The notes under the pieces were generated by a model. That model saw only the letters and a list, made by a program, of their open reading frames with translations. It did no database searches and was not told where the DNA came from. This document shows positions 1 to 7,485 of a DNA stretch of 34,522 nt, piece after piece (the first letter of the stretch is position 1; every line of letters begins with the position of its first letter). The position numbers and the translations under genes were made by a program. The stretch comes from Aeromonas piscicola (GTDB lineage Bacteria; Pseudomonadota; Gammaproteobacteria; Enterobacterales; Aeromonadaceae). Location of the stretch: positions 29,096-63,617 of the forward strand of contig NZ_CDBL01000056.1 of the NCBI RefSeq assembly GCF_000820005.1, read 5' to 3'.

Positions 1-364
1 TGATCAATGGTTCGACCCGTGTCGAACAGAGCGCCACCAGGGCACCCCACAACCCCAGCGCAAACACGAAGAACAGCATGGAGCCCTCGTGGCCCCCCCA
101 CACGGCCGCCAGCTTGAAACCTATCGGTAGGGCGCTGTTGGCGTGCTGGGCCACATAGACCAGGGTGAAGTCATCGAGGCCAAAACAGCTGGCGAGCAGC
201 CCCAGCGCAGCCCCGAGTAGGGCGGCATTGATCAGCGCCAGCGGTTTGGCGCAGCCGAGTAGCGTGGGCGATGCCAGCCTCAGGCCCAGCCAGGGCAGGG
301 TGCCTTGCAGCAGGGCGAGCCCGGTCGCCAGCAACAGTGAGAGATAGCCGAGCTCAGCCAGCAC
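1..364 (-). CDS. nrfE: NrfE, CcmF-family heme lyase subunit (N-terminal part only)
   Basis: About 121 N-terminal codons are visible; the frame is open to the left edge, so the C-terminus lies outside the window. The start is a GTG at 364 preceded by GGAGG four bases away; the first residues read LAELGYLSLLLATGLALLQG, a hydrophobic first membrane segment. The segment VWGGHEGSMLFF near residue 90 is the CcmF/NrfE signature (WGGxEGS, part of the tryptophan-rich heme-handling family). Known role: with NrfF and NrfG, NrfE attaches heme to the unusual CxxCK site of NrfA at the periplasmic face of the inner membrane. It is last in the visible nrfABCDE operon, about 130 bases after nrfD. A general ccmF is the alternative, but the position behind nrfD makes nrfE much more likely. 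Confidence 0.88.
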   Translation of the reverse strand, partial: MLAELGYLSLLLATGLALLQGTLPWLGLRLASPTLLGCAKPLALINAALLGAALGLLASCFGLDDFTLVYVAQHANSALPIGFKLAAVWGGHEGSMLFFVFALGLWGALVALCSTRVEPLI

Positions 365-496
365 ACAACCTCCGGTTCCATCATGGGTTCATGTTATGCC
401 CCAGCGTCCGCAGCAGGCGGACGCTGGGGCATGACCAGAACATTCAAACATCCAGCGCCAGTCGCCCAAGGGCGGCCGGCGCTTGTGACCTGTTTC

Positions 497-1450
497 TTAT
501 ACCACCGTCATCTGACCGGCATAGAGCACGAAGTAGCGCAGCAGCAGTATCCCCACCAGCGTCAGGCTGCACACCAGCACCAGATGGCCGTTTTTCTCCC
601 GCAGCGTGGCCGGAGCCAGCAGGGAGAGCAACTGGGGCAGCAGCATGCCGATGCCCACTACCCCGAGCCAGAACACCTGGGCCCAGAAGCCGCCGCCGAT
701 GGCAGCCCACATGGCTACTTCCTTCTGGCCGCCACCAAAATAGAGACCGGTAAAGAAGCAGACCAGCAGCAGCACCTCCACCGCCAGCACCGGCCGCTCG
801 AAGCGATGCACGAAGCTCACCCCCTGGCTGTGGTGGTTCTCCTTGAACAGGGTCACCGCCAGCAAGATGGTGGAGGCGATGCCTGAGCTGATGCCGGAGA
901 CCAGGAACAGCACTGGCAGCACAGGGTTGTTGAGCAGCGGATAGGTTTTGAGCGCCGAGAGCAGGAAGCCGGTGTAGGCGCCGAGCAGCACGGCCAGCAG
1001 CAACAGCAGCGGCGCCAGCAGACGTTCGAATCTGGCCAGCAGGGCTATCGCGCTATCAACAAAGGCGAACTTCTCCTTCAGCAACCGGCTGCGAAGGGTC
1101 TCGATCTCGGTGCGAAATACCACCGCCAGCCAGGCGAACAGCACCGCCATATAGACCTGAAACAGCATGACCCCCATCGACATCACTGAGTCGAACTGGT
1201 AGTGGAACATCAGCTTCCAGAAGGTCCAGGGGCGGGCTAGGTGGAAGATGAGGATGAGCAGCCCCAACACGACGCTCACCGGCGCCAGAATGGCGGTCGC
1301 CTTGATGATGCCGCTCTCGCTGCCTGCCCCTTTGCGGCGCAATAGCACCGAGAGGCTGGTGGCCCCGGCCGAGATGCCGAGCAGGAACAGGTAGATAGCG
1401 ATGGGCCAGTCCCAAACGAGGGAAGGAAAATGAAATGCGTCATGCCACAT
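497..1450 (-). CDS. nrfD: NrfD, quinol-oxidising membrane subunit of nitrite reductase
   Basis: A polytopic protein of 317 residues of the NrfD/PsrC family. It begins MWHDAFHFPSLVWDWPIAIY, close to E. coli NrfD (AFHFESLVWDWPIA), and has about eight hydrophobic segments. Known role: it oxidises menaquinol in the inner membrane and passes electrons through NrfC and NrfB to NrfA. Start choice: GGAGG lies eight bases before the ATG at 1450; the in-frame ATGs at 1456 and 1465 are too close to, or upstream of, that ribosome site. The ribosome site itself lies inside a small upstream ORF (1440-1544) that repeats the nrfD N-terminus, so nrfD is separated from nrfC by about 90 bases instead of overlapping it. 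Confidence 0.93.
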   Translation of the reverse strand: MWHDAFHFPSLVWDWPIAIYLFLLGISAGATSLSVLLRRKGAGSESGIIKATAILAPVSVVLGLLILIFHLARPWTFWKLMFHYQFDSVMSMGVMLFQVYMAVLFAWLAVVFRTEIETLRSRLLKEKFAFVDSAIALLARFERLLAPLLLLLAVLLGAYTGFLLSALKTYPLLNNPVLPVLFLVSGISSGIASTILLAVTLFKENHHSQGVSFVHRFERPVLAVEVLLLVCFFTGLYFGGGQKEVAMWAAIGGGFWAQVFWLGVVGIGMLLPQLLSLLAPATLREKNGHLVLVCSLTLVGILLLRYFVLYAGQMTVV

Positions 1451-1544
1451 GGTCATTCCCTCCATCTGTTATGGCCGGGATAGATGGTGATGGGGCAAAT
1501 CCCCACACCAGCGAGGGAAAGTGAAATGCCGCTTGCATGGTCAT
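1440..1544 (-). CDS. 34-codon ORF duplicating the NrfD N-terminus (leader or relic)
   Basis: The ATG at 1544 overlaps the nrfC stop codon as ATGA, the usual coupling arrangement in this operon. The ORF reads MTMQAAFHFPSLVW, matching the MTMWHDAFHFPSLVW encoded just downstream at the nrfD start. It then diverges and ends at a TGA (1440-1442) inside the nrfD coding start. The nine shared residues AFHFPSLVW are encoded with five synonymous differences, so the copies are not a recent exact duplication. Inference: this is either the remnant of an original nrfD 5' end or a short coupling peptide whose translation passes over the nrfD ribosome site. Whether a peptide is made is unknown. Confidence 0.5.
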   Translation of the reverse strand: MTMQAAFHFPSLVWGFAPSPSIPAITDGGNDHVA

Positions 1545-2215
1545 GAGGTTATCTCCCCTTTGGGCACGCGGTACATCTTGGGCGAGGTGCCGAGTGCCTG
1601 CTTGTAGCGATAGGTGGTCTCCTTCACCAGCCGTTTGGCGATGGGGCTATCGGGATCATCCAGATTGCCGAACACCAGCGCCCTGGTGGGGCAGGAGACC
1701 ACGCAGGCCGGCTCCTTGCCCTGGGCCAGGTTGGTCTTGCGACAAAAATCACACTTGTCCGCCACCCGGGTGACCGGGTTGATGAAGCGCACCTGATAAG
1801 GGCAGGCGGCCAGACAGTACATGCAGCCGACGCACAAGTCCGGGTCCACGTCGACGATGCCATCTTCCTTGCGGATATGGGAGGCGCCGGTCGAGCAGAC
1901 GTGAACGCAGGGGGCGTTGTCGCAGTGCTGGCAGGACTTGCGAAAGAAGTGGTACTCGGCATCGGGGAAGGTGCCTATGGGGCCTGAGCGGATGATCTCG
2001 AGCCGCGAGACCCCTTCCGGCACCTGATTCACCTCCCGGCAGGCATCCATGCAGGCGGTACAGCCGATGCAGGCCGTCTCGTCGTGGATCATGCCATAGC
2101 GGACCCCGTCTATGGTCTGGCTGTGGGCGAGGGCAGTCGCGCGAACAGGCCCCGTCATCATGATGAGGGCCCCCGCGCTCATCCCCGCCATGAAGTGACG
2201 GCGAGAGCAGCTCAT
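1541..2215 (-). CDS. nrfC: NrfC, four-cluster ferredoxin-like subunit
   Basis: A 224-residue periplasmic iron-sulfur protein. The N-terminus MSCSRRHFMAG followed by a hydrophobic stretch is a twin-arginine export signal. Four cysteine groups follow: CIGCTACMDAC near residue 50, CQHCDNAPCVHVC near 97, CVGCMYCLAAC near 128 and CDFCRK...CVVSC near 150, as expected for four [4Fe-4S] clusters of the NrfC/DmsB/PhsB family. Known role: it relays electrons from NrfD to the cytochrome NrfB. Its ATG overlaps the nrfB stop (ATGA), and its own stop overlaps the ATG of the small nrfD-like ORF. Length matches E. coli NrfC (223 residues). Confidence 0.95.
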   Translation of the reverse strand: MSCSRRHFMAGMSAGALIMMTGPVRATALAHSQTIDGVRYGMIHDETACIGCTACMDACREVNQVPEGVSRLEIIRSGPIGTFPDAEYHFFRKSCQHCDNAPCVHVCSTGASHIRKEDGIVDVDPDLCVGCMYCLAACPYQVRFINPVTRVADKCDFCRKTNLAQGKEPACVVSCPTRALVFGNLDDPDSPIAKRLVKETTYRYKQALGTSPKMYRVPKGEITS

Positions 2216-2811
2216 TGTGCCTCCTTGTCCGGGGTGGCGTTCGCCTTGGCCGCCTTGATGGCCTCATGCTGCTTGCTGTGGCAGTCGACGCAGAGCTTGA
2301 TGCGGGACTTTTCCGGGATCTCCACCATGGGTTCCCTGGCCGGATGCAGCTGGTGGCAGCTGGTACAGGTGAGCTTGGTGGCGTGCACGTCGTGGGCCCA
2401 GAGCGCCTCGCGCAGGGGTTTGGGCTCGTGACAGCTCATGCAGACCCCGTTCTGCTCGGCGATGGGGTAGCTCTCGGTACTTTGTTTGTCATTGAAGCTG
2501 TCGCTGAAGCGCATCACGTCCTTGACCCCTTCCCTGTGTTGGGGAGAGGGCTGGCCATGGCAGTTGGTGCAGGTGACCGGCGCCAGGTTGTTGGGGTTGG
2601 TCGCCTGGCCATGCTTGCCGTGCATGCCATACGCCTGCTCCTTGTGGCAGTCGGTACAGGCCGCATCGGGATTGCGCAAAAACTCCACCTGGTGGGTGGC
2701 GGGGGTTGCTGCAGGCGCGCTCGCCGCATCGGCGGCCTGGCCTTGCAGGCTGGTGAGCAGCATGGCTGCCATCAGCATCAGTCGTAAGAAATCCATTGTT
2801 AAATCACCCAT
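2212..2811 (-). CDS. nrfB: NrfB, pentaheme c-type cytochrome
   Basis: A 199-residue secreted cytochrome with five CxxCH motifs (CTDCH, CTNCH, CMSCH, CTSCH, CVDCH) after a hydrophobic signal peptide ending near LQGQAADA. Known role: NrfB is the soluble periplasmic electron donor to the NrfA catalytic dimer, receiving electrons from NrfC. The ATG at 2811 has GGAGG six bases upstream; the longer reading frame extends further upstream but lacks a better ribosome site. It lies about 50 bases after nrfA and overlaps nrfC by four bases. Heme count and length (E. coli NrfB is 188 residues) fit the family. Confidence 0.93.
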   Translation of the reverse strand: MGDLTMDFLRLMLMAAMLLTSLQGQAADAASAPAATPATHQVEFLRNPDAACTDCHKEQAYGMHGKHGQATNPNNLAPVTCTNCHGQPSPQHREGVKDVMRFSDSFNDKQSTESYPIAEQNGVCMSCHEPKPLREALWAHDVHATKLTCTSCHQLHPAREPMVEIPEKSRIKLCVDCHSKQHEAIKAAKANATPDKEAQ

Positions 2812-2862
2812 AGGAAGCCTCCATTCGATTGCAGGCCCGACTCGGCGGGCCCGCAAATCTCG

Positions 2863-4317
2863 TCATTGTGCGAGCCGTCCGGCCGCTTTGGCCTCGGCAT
2901 CCCAGGCGGGGACTGTGGTCTTGAGGAACTGGGCCTTGTCGCTGTTCATCTGTTTCATGTCCATGCCAAGGGCGGCCTGGGCCTTCTCCTTGCTGGAGAT
3001 GTCAGGAATGGCGATCTCGTGGCTGATCCCCTTGGCCGCCAGCAGGCGAGCCAGCTTGGTGCGGGCGTCGGCGGCCTTGTCCAGGGCAGTTCCCAGCATG
3101 CGCAGCGCCACTTCCGGTGCGTGCATCTGCACCCCGTGGGAGGCGATGGAGAAGTCCCAGCGCCATTGGGCGTGACGGATGTCCTGCTGAATGTCCTTCA
3201 TCTCGGCTTCGGTGGCGCCGGCATCCCAGGCCGCCTTGGCCTCGAAGTGGGCGTGCACCAGCTGCTTCTCGACTTTGAGCTTGATCTCGGTCACCGCATC
3301 CTTGCGCTGCTGGACTATGCCTTGCAGCATCTCCTTGCTCTGGGTGTGGCAGTTGCGGCAGGTCTGATCGAAGCGATCGAAGGGGTTGCCCACCTTGTGA
3401 TCCGTGTAGACCTTGCCCTGCTCGTTCTGCTCGTTCTGCACTTTGGGCATGTGGCAGTCGACGCAGGCGACGTTGTTCTGGCCGTGGATGCCGGCGCGCC
3501 AGGTCTCGTATTCCGGATGCTGGGCTTTGAGCATGGGGGTCTTGGAGAGGGCGTGCGTCCAGTCGGCGAAACCGATCTCGTCGTAGTAGTCTTCCATCTG
3601 CTCAACAGTCGTGCCCTTGTCCCAGGGGAATTTCACCGCCTTGGTGGGGCCGCTGAAGTAGTACTCCACGTGGCACTGGCCGCACACCTGGGATTGCTGA
3701 TCGAAACGCCCCTGCTCCTTGAACGGCTTGCCGATGGCGGTCATGGCGCGGTCGGCATAGGGACGGGAGAGGTGCAGGGCAGGTTTCCCTTCCTTGAACT
3801 CTTTCGAGGCGGTGTCGTGGCAGTCGGCGCAGCCTATGGTGTTGACTATCTCGGGTCCGCCTTTTGCCCACATCCCCTTGAAGTAGCCATCCTCGCCTTT
3901 TTCATTGATGACGCGGGCCACGTCCGGGCCCTTGCAGCTCCAGCAGGCCATGGGCAGGGGGCCATCCTCGGCGGTCTTGGGGGCGCCGGTGCGCAGGGTT
4001 TCCCGCACGTCGGTCAGCGCATAGAAGTGGCCGCGCGGCTTGTTGTAATCCTTGGAGAAGGGGTAGCCGGCCCAGAGCACCACCATCTGGGGATCGTCCG
4101 CCAGGGCGTCGGTGCGCTCCTTGCTCTCGCTGGTGCCTTTCCAGCTGCTGAACTGATCGGCGTGATCCTTGGCGAACAGCTCGCTGCGCGCCTCTATCTT
4201 GCCCTTGGGCTGTGCCTCGTCGGCCGCCTGTGCCAAGCCGCTGGCGCCAAGGCAGGTGGTAAGCAGCAGGGCGGCGAGGCCCAGTCTGGTCTGTCTGTTG
4301 TGTGAACTCACGATCAT
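2863..4317 (-). CDS. nrfA: NrfA, cytochrome c552 nitrite reductase
   Basis: The catalytic subunit, about 484 residues, reducing nitrite to ammonium with six electrons in the periplasm. A signal peptide ([20 protein letters not shown]) precedes the mature protein. The diagnostic active-site heme motif CWSCK (CxxCK, lysine-ligated) lies near residue 125, followed by four CxxCH motifs: CADCH near 163, CGQCH near 212, CVDCH near 285 and CRNCH near 320. This is the pentaheme pattern of NrfA, so no key residue is missing. Start: the ATG at 4317 is given, but GGGAG lies only two bases before it and eight before an in-frame GTG at 4311, so 4311 may be the true start. It is the first gene of nrfABCDE. 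Confidence 0.96.
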   Translation of the reverse strand: MIVSSHNRQTRLGLAALLLTTCLGASGLAQAADEAQPKGKIEARSELFAKDHADQFSSWKGTSESKERTDALADDPQMVVLWAGYPFSKDYNKPRGHFYALTDVRETLRTGAPKTAEDGPLPMACWSCKGPDVARVINEKGEDGYFKGMWAKGGPEIVNTIGCADCHDTASKEFKEGKPALHLSRPYADRAMTAIGKPFKEQGRFDQQSQVCGQCHVEYYFSGPTKAVKFPWDKGTTVEQMEDYYDEIGFADWTHALSKTPMLKAQHPEYETWRAGIHGQNNVACVDCHMPKVQNEQNEQGKVYTDHKVGNPFDRFDQTCRNCHTQSKEMLQGIVQQRKDAVTEIKLKVEKQLVHAHFEAKAAWDAGATEAEMKDIQQDIRHAQWRWDFSIASHGVQMHAPEVALRMLGTALDKAADARTKLARLLAAKGISHEIAIPDISSKEKAQAALGMDMKQMNSDKAQFLKTTVPAWDAEAKAAGRLAQ

Positions 4318-4850
4318 CACTCCCAAATCGATCTCATTGCCAGACCTGACCGTTCCATCCTGGATGTGGGCATCAGCCCCCGCACTAGGCAGGAGCAGGC
4401 AGGCCGATTAATTGTTATTAGTGAATAAAACCCATGTAATTATGCGATTGCTCGGGCTGGATATTATCAAATGGGTAAAATGAATGATGATTTATCGAGG
4501 CGGGGCTTGCGCTAGATCAATTGCCGGGGGAGGCAAGTGCCGGAAATGAGATCCCGGTTAAATTATGAGGAAACTCAACTTATTGGACCACAGTTAACCG
4601 ACACTATTGTCATTTGCCGGTAAGTGGGGGCGGCAAGCCTTGTCCTACATGAAATGTGCTGCGGGGTAGGGGGTGGTCTATCCATTTCGGGATATAAAAG
4701 TAAATTTGCATAAATACTCAATATTGATGGCGCCAAAGAGAGGCAAAACAAGGGCTGAACCAGCGGATTCAATCATGTTGAGCGCCCTTGTCATCACCCG
4801 TTTCCATGCAGGGTGATCGGAGCACCTTTATTAGAGGAGTGGAACAAACA
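4318..4850. other. Intergenic region between nrfA and glpC
   Basis: About 530 bases without a credible gene; short ORFs here lack ribosome sites and family features. The half next to nrfA is relatively AT-rich and holds the candidate FNR site (4507-4520) and a NarL/NarP-like heptamer TACCCAT on the minus strand (4471-4477). The stretch 4560-4840 shows nothing I can name. The glpC terminator follows at 4851. Confidence 0.6.
4507..4520 (-). promoter_or_regulatory. Candidate FNR site for nrfA
   Basis: The minus strand reads TTGATCTAGCGCAA against the FNR consensus TTGATnnnnATCAA, eight of ten conserved bases. It lies about 200 bases upstream of nrfA. Known: nrf operons of enterobacteria are FNR-activated and tuned by NarL/NarP. 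If FNR binds at -41.5, transcription would begin near 4472, giving a leader of about 155 bases; the -10 region expected there is weak. A NarL/NarP-like heptamer lies at 4471-4477. Confidence 0.5.
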
Positions 4851-4870
4851 GAGCCGGCAATTGCCGGCTC
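4851..4870 (-). terminator. Terminator of the glpABC operon
   Basis: A perfect 20-base palindrome (arms GAGCCGGCAA / TTGCCGGCTC). On the minus strand it is followed by TGTTTGTT and on the plus strand by TTTGTTT. It lies about 30 bases past the glpC stop. Confidence 0.8.
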
Positions 4871-4901
4871 TTTGTTTATCCATTCGTGGGAGATTGTGTC
4901 A

Positions 4902-6104
4902 TCAGGCCAGCGCCTGGGCCAGCAGGTGGATGGGGTGTTCACAGCGAAACGCCGTGCTCATCTCGATCTGCCACTTGCAGGTCTCGCAGTCCGTGATGAC
5001 CAGATCAGGCTTGAGGCGGTTTATCTGATCAAACAACCCTTCGCCGATGGCCTGGCTGGTCTCGTAGTTCTCGGACTTGAAACCGTAGGTGCCGGCGATG
5101 CCACAGCACTGGGACTCCAGTACCGTCACCTTGACCCCGGGAATGGCGCGCAGCAATTCGAGGGTATAGATGACGCCCCCCATCTTCTCCATGTGGCAGG
5201 GGGTATGGTAGGCGATGTGCAGATTGAGCGGCTTCATGGCCGGTTTGTTGCCCTTGTAAAACTCGTTCCACAGGAAGCGGGTCACCAGCGAGATGCGATC
5301 CCGCACCTTGTGATTGTCCTGCTCCAGCAGGTGGGGGTATTCGTCCCGCAGGGTAAAGCCGCAGGTGGAGGAAGTGGCCAAGAGCGGCATCTCGTTGCCG
5401 AGCAGGGAGTTCTCCATCTGCTGGATGTTGAAGGCCGCCTGCTGCTTGGCCTTGTCCATGAAGCCGTTGGCAATCAGCGGCACGCCGCAGCACTTCTCCC
5501 GCTCCAGCAGTTGCATGCCTATATTCATGGCGTTGAGCACCTGCATCAGCTCCTTGCCGAGCTGCGGGTGGTTGTAGTTGACGTAGCAGCCGTGGAAATA
5601 GGCTATCTGGCGCTCATACTGGGCCTGGCTGGCTTTCTGCTTCTTGTACCAGCCGCGGAAGGTGCCCTGAGAGTATTTGGGCAGATCGCGGTGGGAGGAG
5701 ACCCCCAGCGCCTTGTCCAGCACCATTTTCATTGGCTTGAGCCCCGTGGTGAAGTTGACCACGGGCGCCATCAGGGTGGACATGCCGCCCATGAGGTCTG
5801 TATGGGAGAGCACGAATTCGCGGATCCCGGGCTTGAAGTCGCTGTATTTGTGCTTGGCCTTGGCGATGATGTCGCCGATGCGCACCCCGCTCGGGCAGGC
5901 CACTTCGCAGCGCTTGCAGTTGGTGCAGTACTTGAGGGCGCTGTCGAACAGCTCGGGGCTCTTGATGCGCAGCCGCTCGCCATCGGGACCGGCCTGTTTC
6001 GGGCCTGGGTAGGCGGGATTGGCCTTGGCCACCGGGCAGTAGGCGGTGCAGACGGTGCATTTGATGCACTGATCGAAGGTTTGGTTGGCGTGATCCAGTA
6101 GCAT
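4902..6104 (-). CDS. glpC: GlpC, iron-sulfur membrane-anchoring subunit of anaerobic G3P dehydrogenase
   Basis: A 400-residue protein. The N-terminus carries two [4Fe-4S] motifs, CIKCTVCTAYCP (residues 13-24) and CTNCKRCEVACP (about 60-71). The rest has two cysteine-rich CCG domains, seen as CCGVPLIANG and CCGIAGTYGF. Known role: GlpC tethers the GlpAB dimer to the inner membrane and passes electrons to menaquinone during anaerobic growth on glycerol or glycerol-3-phosphate. GGGAGGAG lies just before the ATG. It is separated from glpB by 103 bases containing a strong hairpin; in E. coli the glpACB genes are packed more tightly. Confidence 0.95.
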   Translation of the reverse strand: MLLDHANQTFDQCIKCTVCTAYCPVAKANPAYPGPKQAGPDGERLRIKSPELFDSALKYCTNCKRCEVACPSGVRIGDIIAKAKHKYSDFKPGIREFVLSHTDLMGGMSTLMAPVVNFTTGLKPMKMVLDKALGVSSHRDLPKYSQGTFRGWYKKQKASQAQYERQIAYFHGCYVNYNHPQLGKELMQVLNAMNIGMQLLEREKCCGVPLIANGFMDKAKQQAAFNIQQMENSLLGNEMPLLATSSTCGFTLRDEYPHLLEQDNHKVRDRISLVTRFLWNEFYKGNKPAMKPLNLHIAYHTPCHMEKMGGVIYTLELLRAIPGVKVTVLESQCCGIAGTYGFKSENYETSQAIGEGLFDQINRLKPDLVITDCETCKWQIEMSTAFRCEHPIHLLAQALA

Positions 6105-6162
6105 GATTTACTCCTCCCGGGCCGGATTGAAAGCGCAAGGGACGCGGCAATGGGATTGTCGA

Positions 6163-6182
6163 GCGGGCAGCGGGCTGCCCGC
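6163..6182 (-). repeat. Hairpin in the glpB-glpC intercistronic gap
   Basis: An eight-pair GC-only stem, GCGGGCAG / CTGCCCGC, with a four-base loop, in the 103-base gap. There is no T-run, so it is more likely a transcript-processing or stability element than a terminator. Confidence 0.5.
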
Positions 6183-6207
6183 AGTCAGGAAATGCAGGGC
6201 GGGCATC

Positions 6208-7485
6208 TCACACCCCTGCCAGAATATGGCCGGCGGCTTGCCAGCCGGTGGCAACCGCCACCCCGGAGCCTGAGCCCTCTTTGATGGGGTCGTAATGGGC
6301 CAGCACACTGCCCGCCCCATAGAGGTTGGCGAGCGGCTTGCCACCGCGCATCACCCGCAGCTTGTCGTCCGTCTTGACCCCGAAGCCCATGAAGGGGTGG
6401 TGGTCGAACAGGCGGCGACCGGCCCAGGCATCGCGCTCCTCCAGGCTCAGCACGTCGGCGTTGAAGATGGGTTCGCGAATGCCGCGCAGCCGGGATTCGA
6501 GGCCGCGGCTGAAGAAGCTGCCGGAGGCGAGCACGAAGTGGTCCGCCTCGAACAGCTGATCGTCGCCGTTCTGGCTGTGCACGCCTATCACTCTGTCCCC
6601 CTCATAGCGGGCGCCCAGCACCCGTTCGCTGGTGAGGAAGGTGCCACCAAGGGCCAGGAAGCGGCGCTTGAGCGCCTCCTGCATCCGCATGCCGATGAGT
6701 GAGGGCGGCATGGTAGCCACCTCCTTGATGGTGCAGCCGGTGCGTTTTTCCAGCTCCGCCAGACGGGGGCCGACCAGCCCCAGCGACAGGCAGGCGGGCA
6801 ACACCACATGGCGGCAACCGGGATCGCTGCTCTCGTGCACCATGCGGCAGATCTCGCGGGCCAGATCGGCCAGCAGATCGGGCTGATCGCCCTTTTGCTT
6901 GTCAAACAGGCGGGCGATATCGGCGGAGCGAAACTCGTGGGGATTGCGGCTGAATTCGGCGAGCTGGGGCAGGCGAATTTCACCCGTCATGATGCGGCAG
7001 TGGGCGAAGCGCGGATGGGTCGCCAGGTTGGCAGCCGCGAGCGCCGGGTGAAAGTCGCGAAACCCTTCCAGGGTAGCCAGCAGGATGGCATCGGGGGCGG
7101 GCGCATCTGTCTGGCAGGCGCAGGTATGGGGCGACAGCCAGGTGGATTTCAGGGTGCCTATAGGGGTCAGCCGCTGGTGGTTGGTCTCTTGGCGAAACAG
7201 GGGCAGCCCCTGCTCGTGGCAGTGGCGCTGCAGATCGGCGAGGCTCGCCTCTATGTTGGTCAGGCCCACCTTGCTGTAGGGGTGATCCGGGTGCTCGGTC
7301 ATGAAGGCGGGCAGGGCGGCGCGGGGATCGCCGTCGCTCTCCAGCAGATCGATGGAGCCGGAGGAGAAGTGCAGGGCACTCTGGCCAGAGGCCATCAGCA
7401 GCGTCTTCTGACCCGCTTCGGCGAGGCGCAGCGCCGCCGAGAGGCCCGCCATGCCGCCACCTATCACGATACTGTCAAATTTCAT
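6208..7485 (-). CDS. glpB: GlpB, flavoprotein subunit of anaerobic G3P dehydrogenase
   Basis: A 425-residue protein (E. coli GlpB is 419). It begins MKFDSIVIGGGMAGLSAALR, a dinucleotide-binding GxGxxG fold for flavin, and later shows FHPALAAANLATHPRFA and FVLASGSFFSRGL, which fit the GlpB family. Known role: with GlpA it forms the soluble catalytic dimer oxidising sn-glycerol-3-phosphate to dihydroxyacetone phosphate. The ATG at 7485 overlaps the glpA stop by four bases (ATGA) with AAGGAG nearby; the frame stays open 57 codons upstream, but that part lies within glpA and is not family sequence. Confidence 0.95.
   Translation of the reverse strand: MKFDSIVIGGGMAGLSAALRLAEAGQKTLLMASGQSALHFSSGSIDLLESDGDPRAALPAFMTEHPDHPYSKVGLTNIEASLADLQRHCHEQGLPLFRQETNHQRLTPIGTLKSTWLSPHTCACQTDAPAPDAILLATLEGFRDFHPALAAANLATHPRFAHCRIMTGEIRLPQLAEFSRNPHEFRSADIARLFDKQKGDQPDLLADLAREICRMVHESSDPGCRHVVLPACLSLGLVGPRLAELEKRTGCTIKEVATMPPSLIGMRMQEALKRRFLALGGTFLTSERVLGARYEGDRVIGVHSQNGDDQLFEADHFVLASGSFFSRGLESRLRGIREPIFNADVLSLEERDAWAGRRLFDHHPFMGFGVKTDDKLRVMRGGKPLANLYGAGSVLAHYDPIKEGSGSGVAVATGWQAAGHILAGV

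Noticed and set aside
4575..4772. A 65-codon minus-strand ORF upstream of nrfA
   Set aside because: No ribosome site, no motif, and it lies in a non-coding AT-richer stretch.
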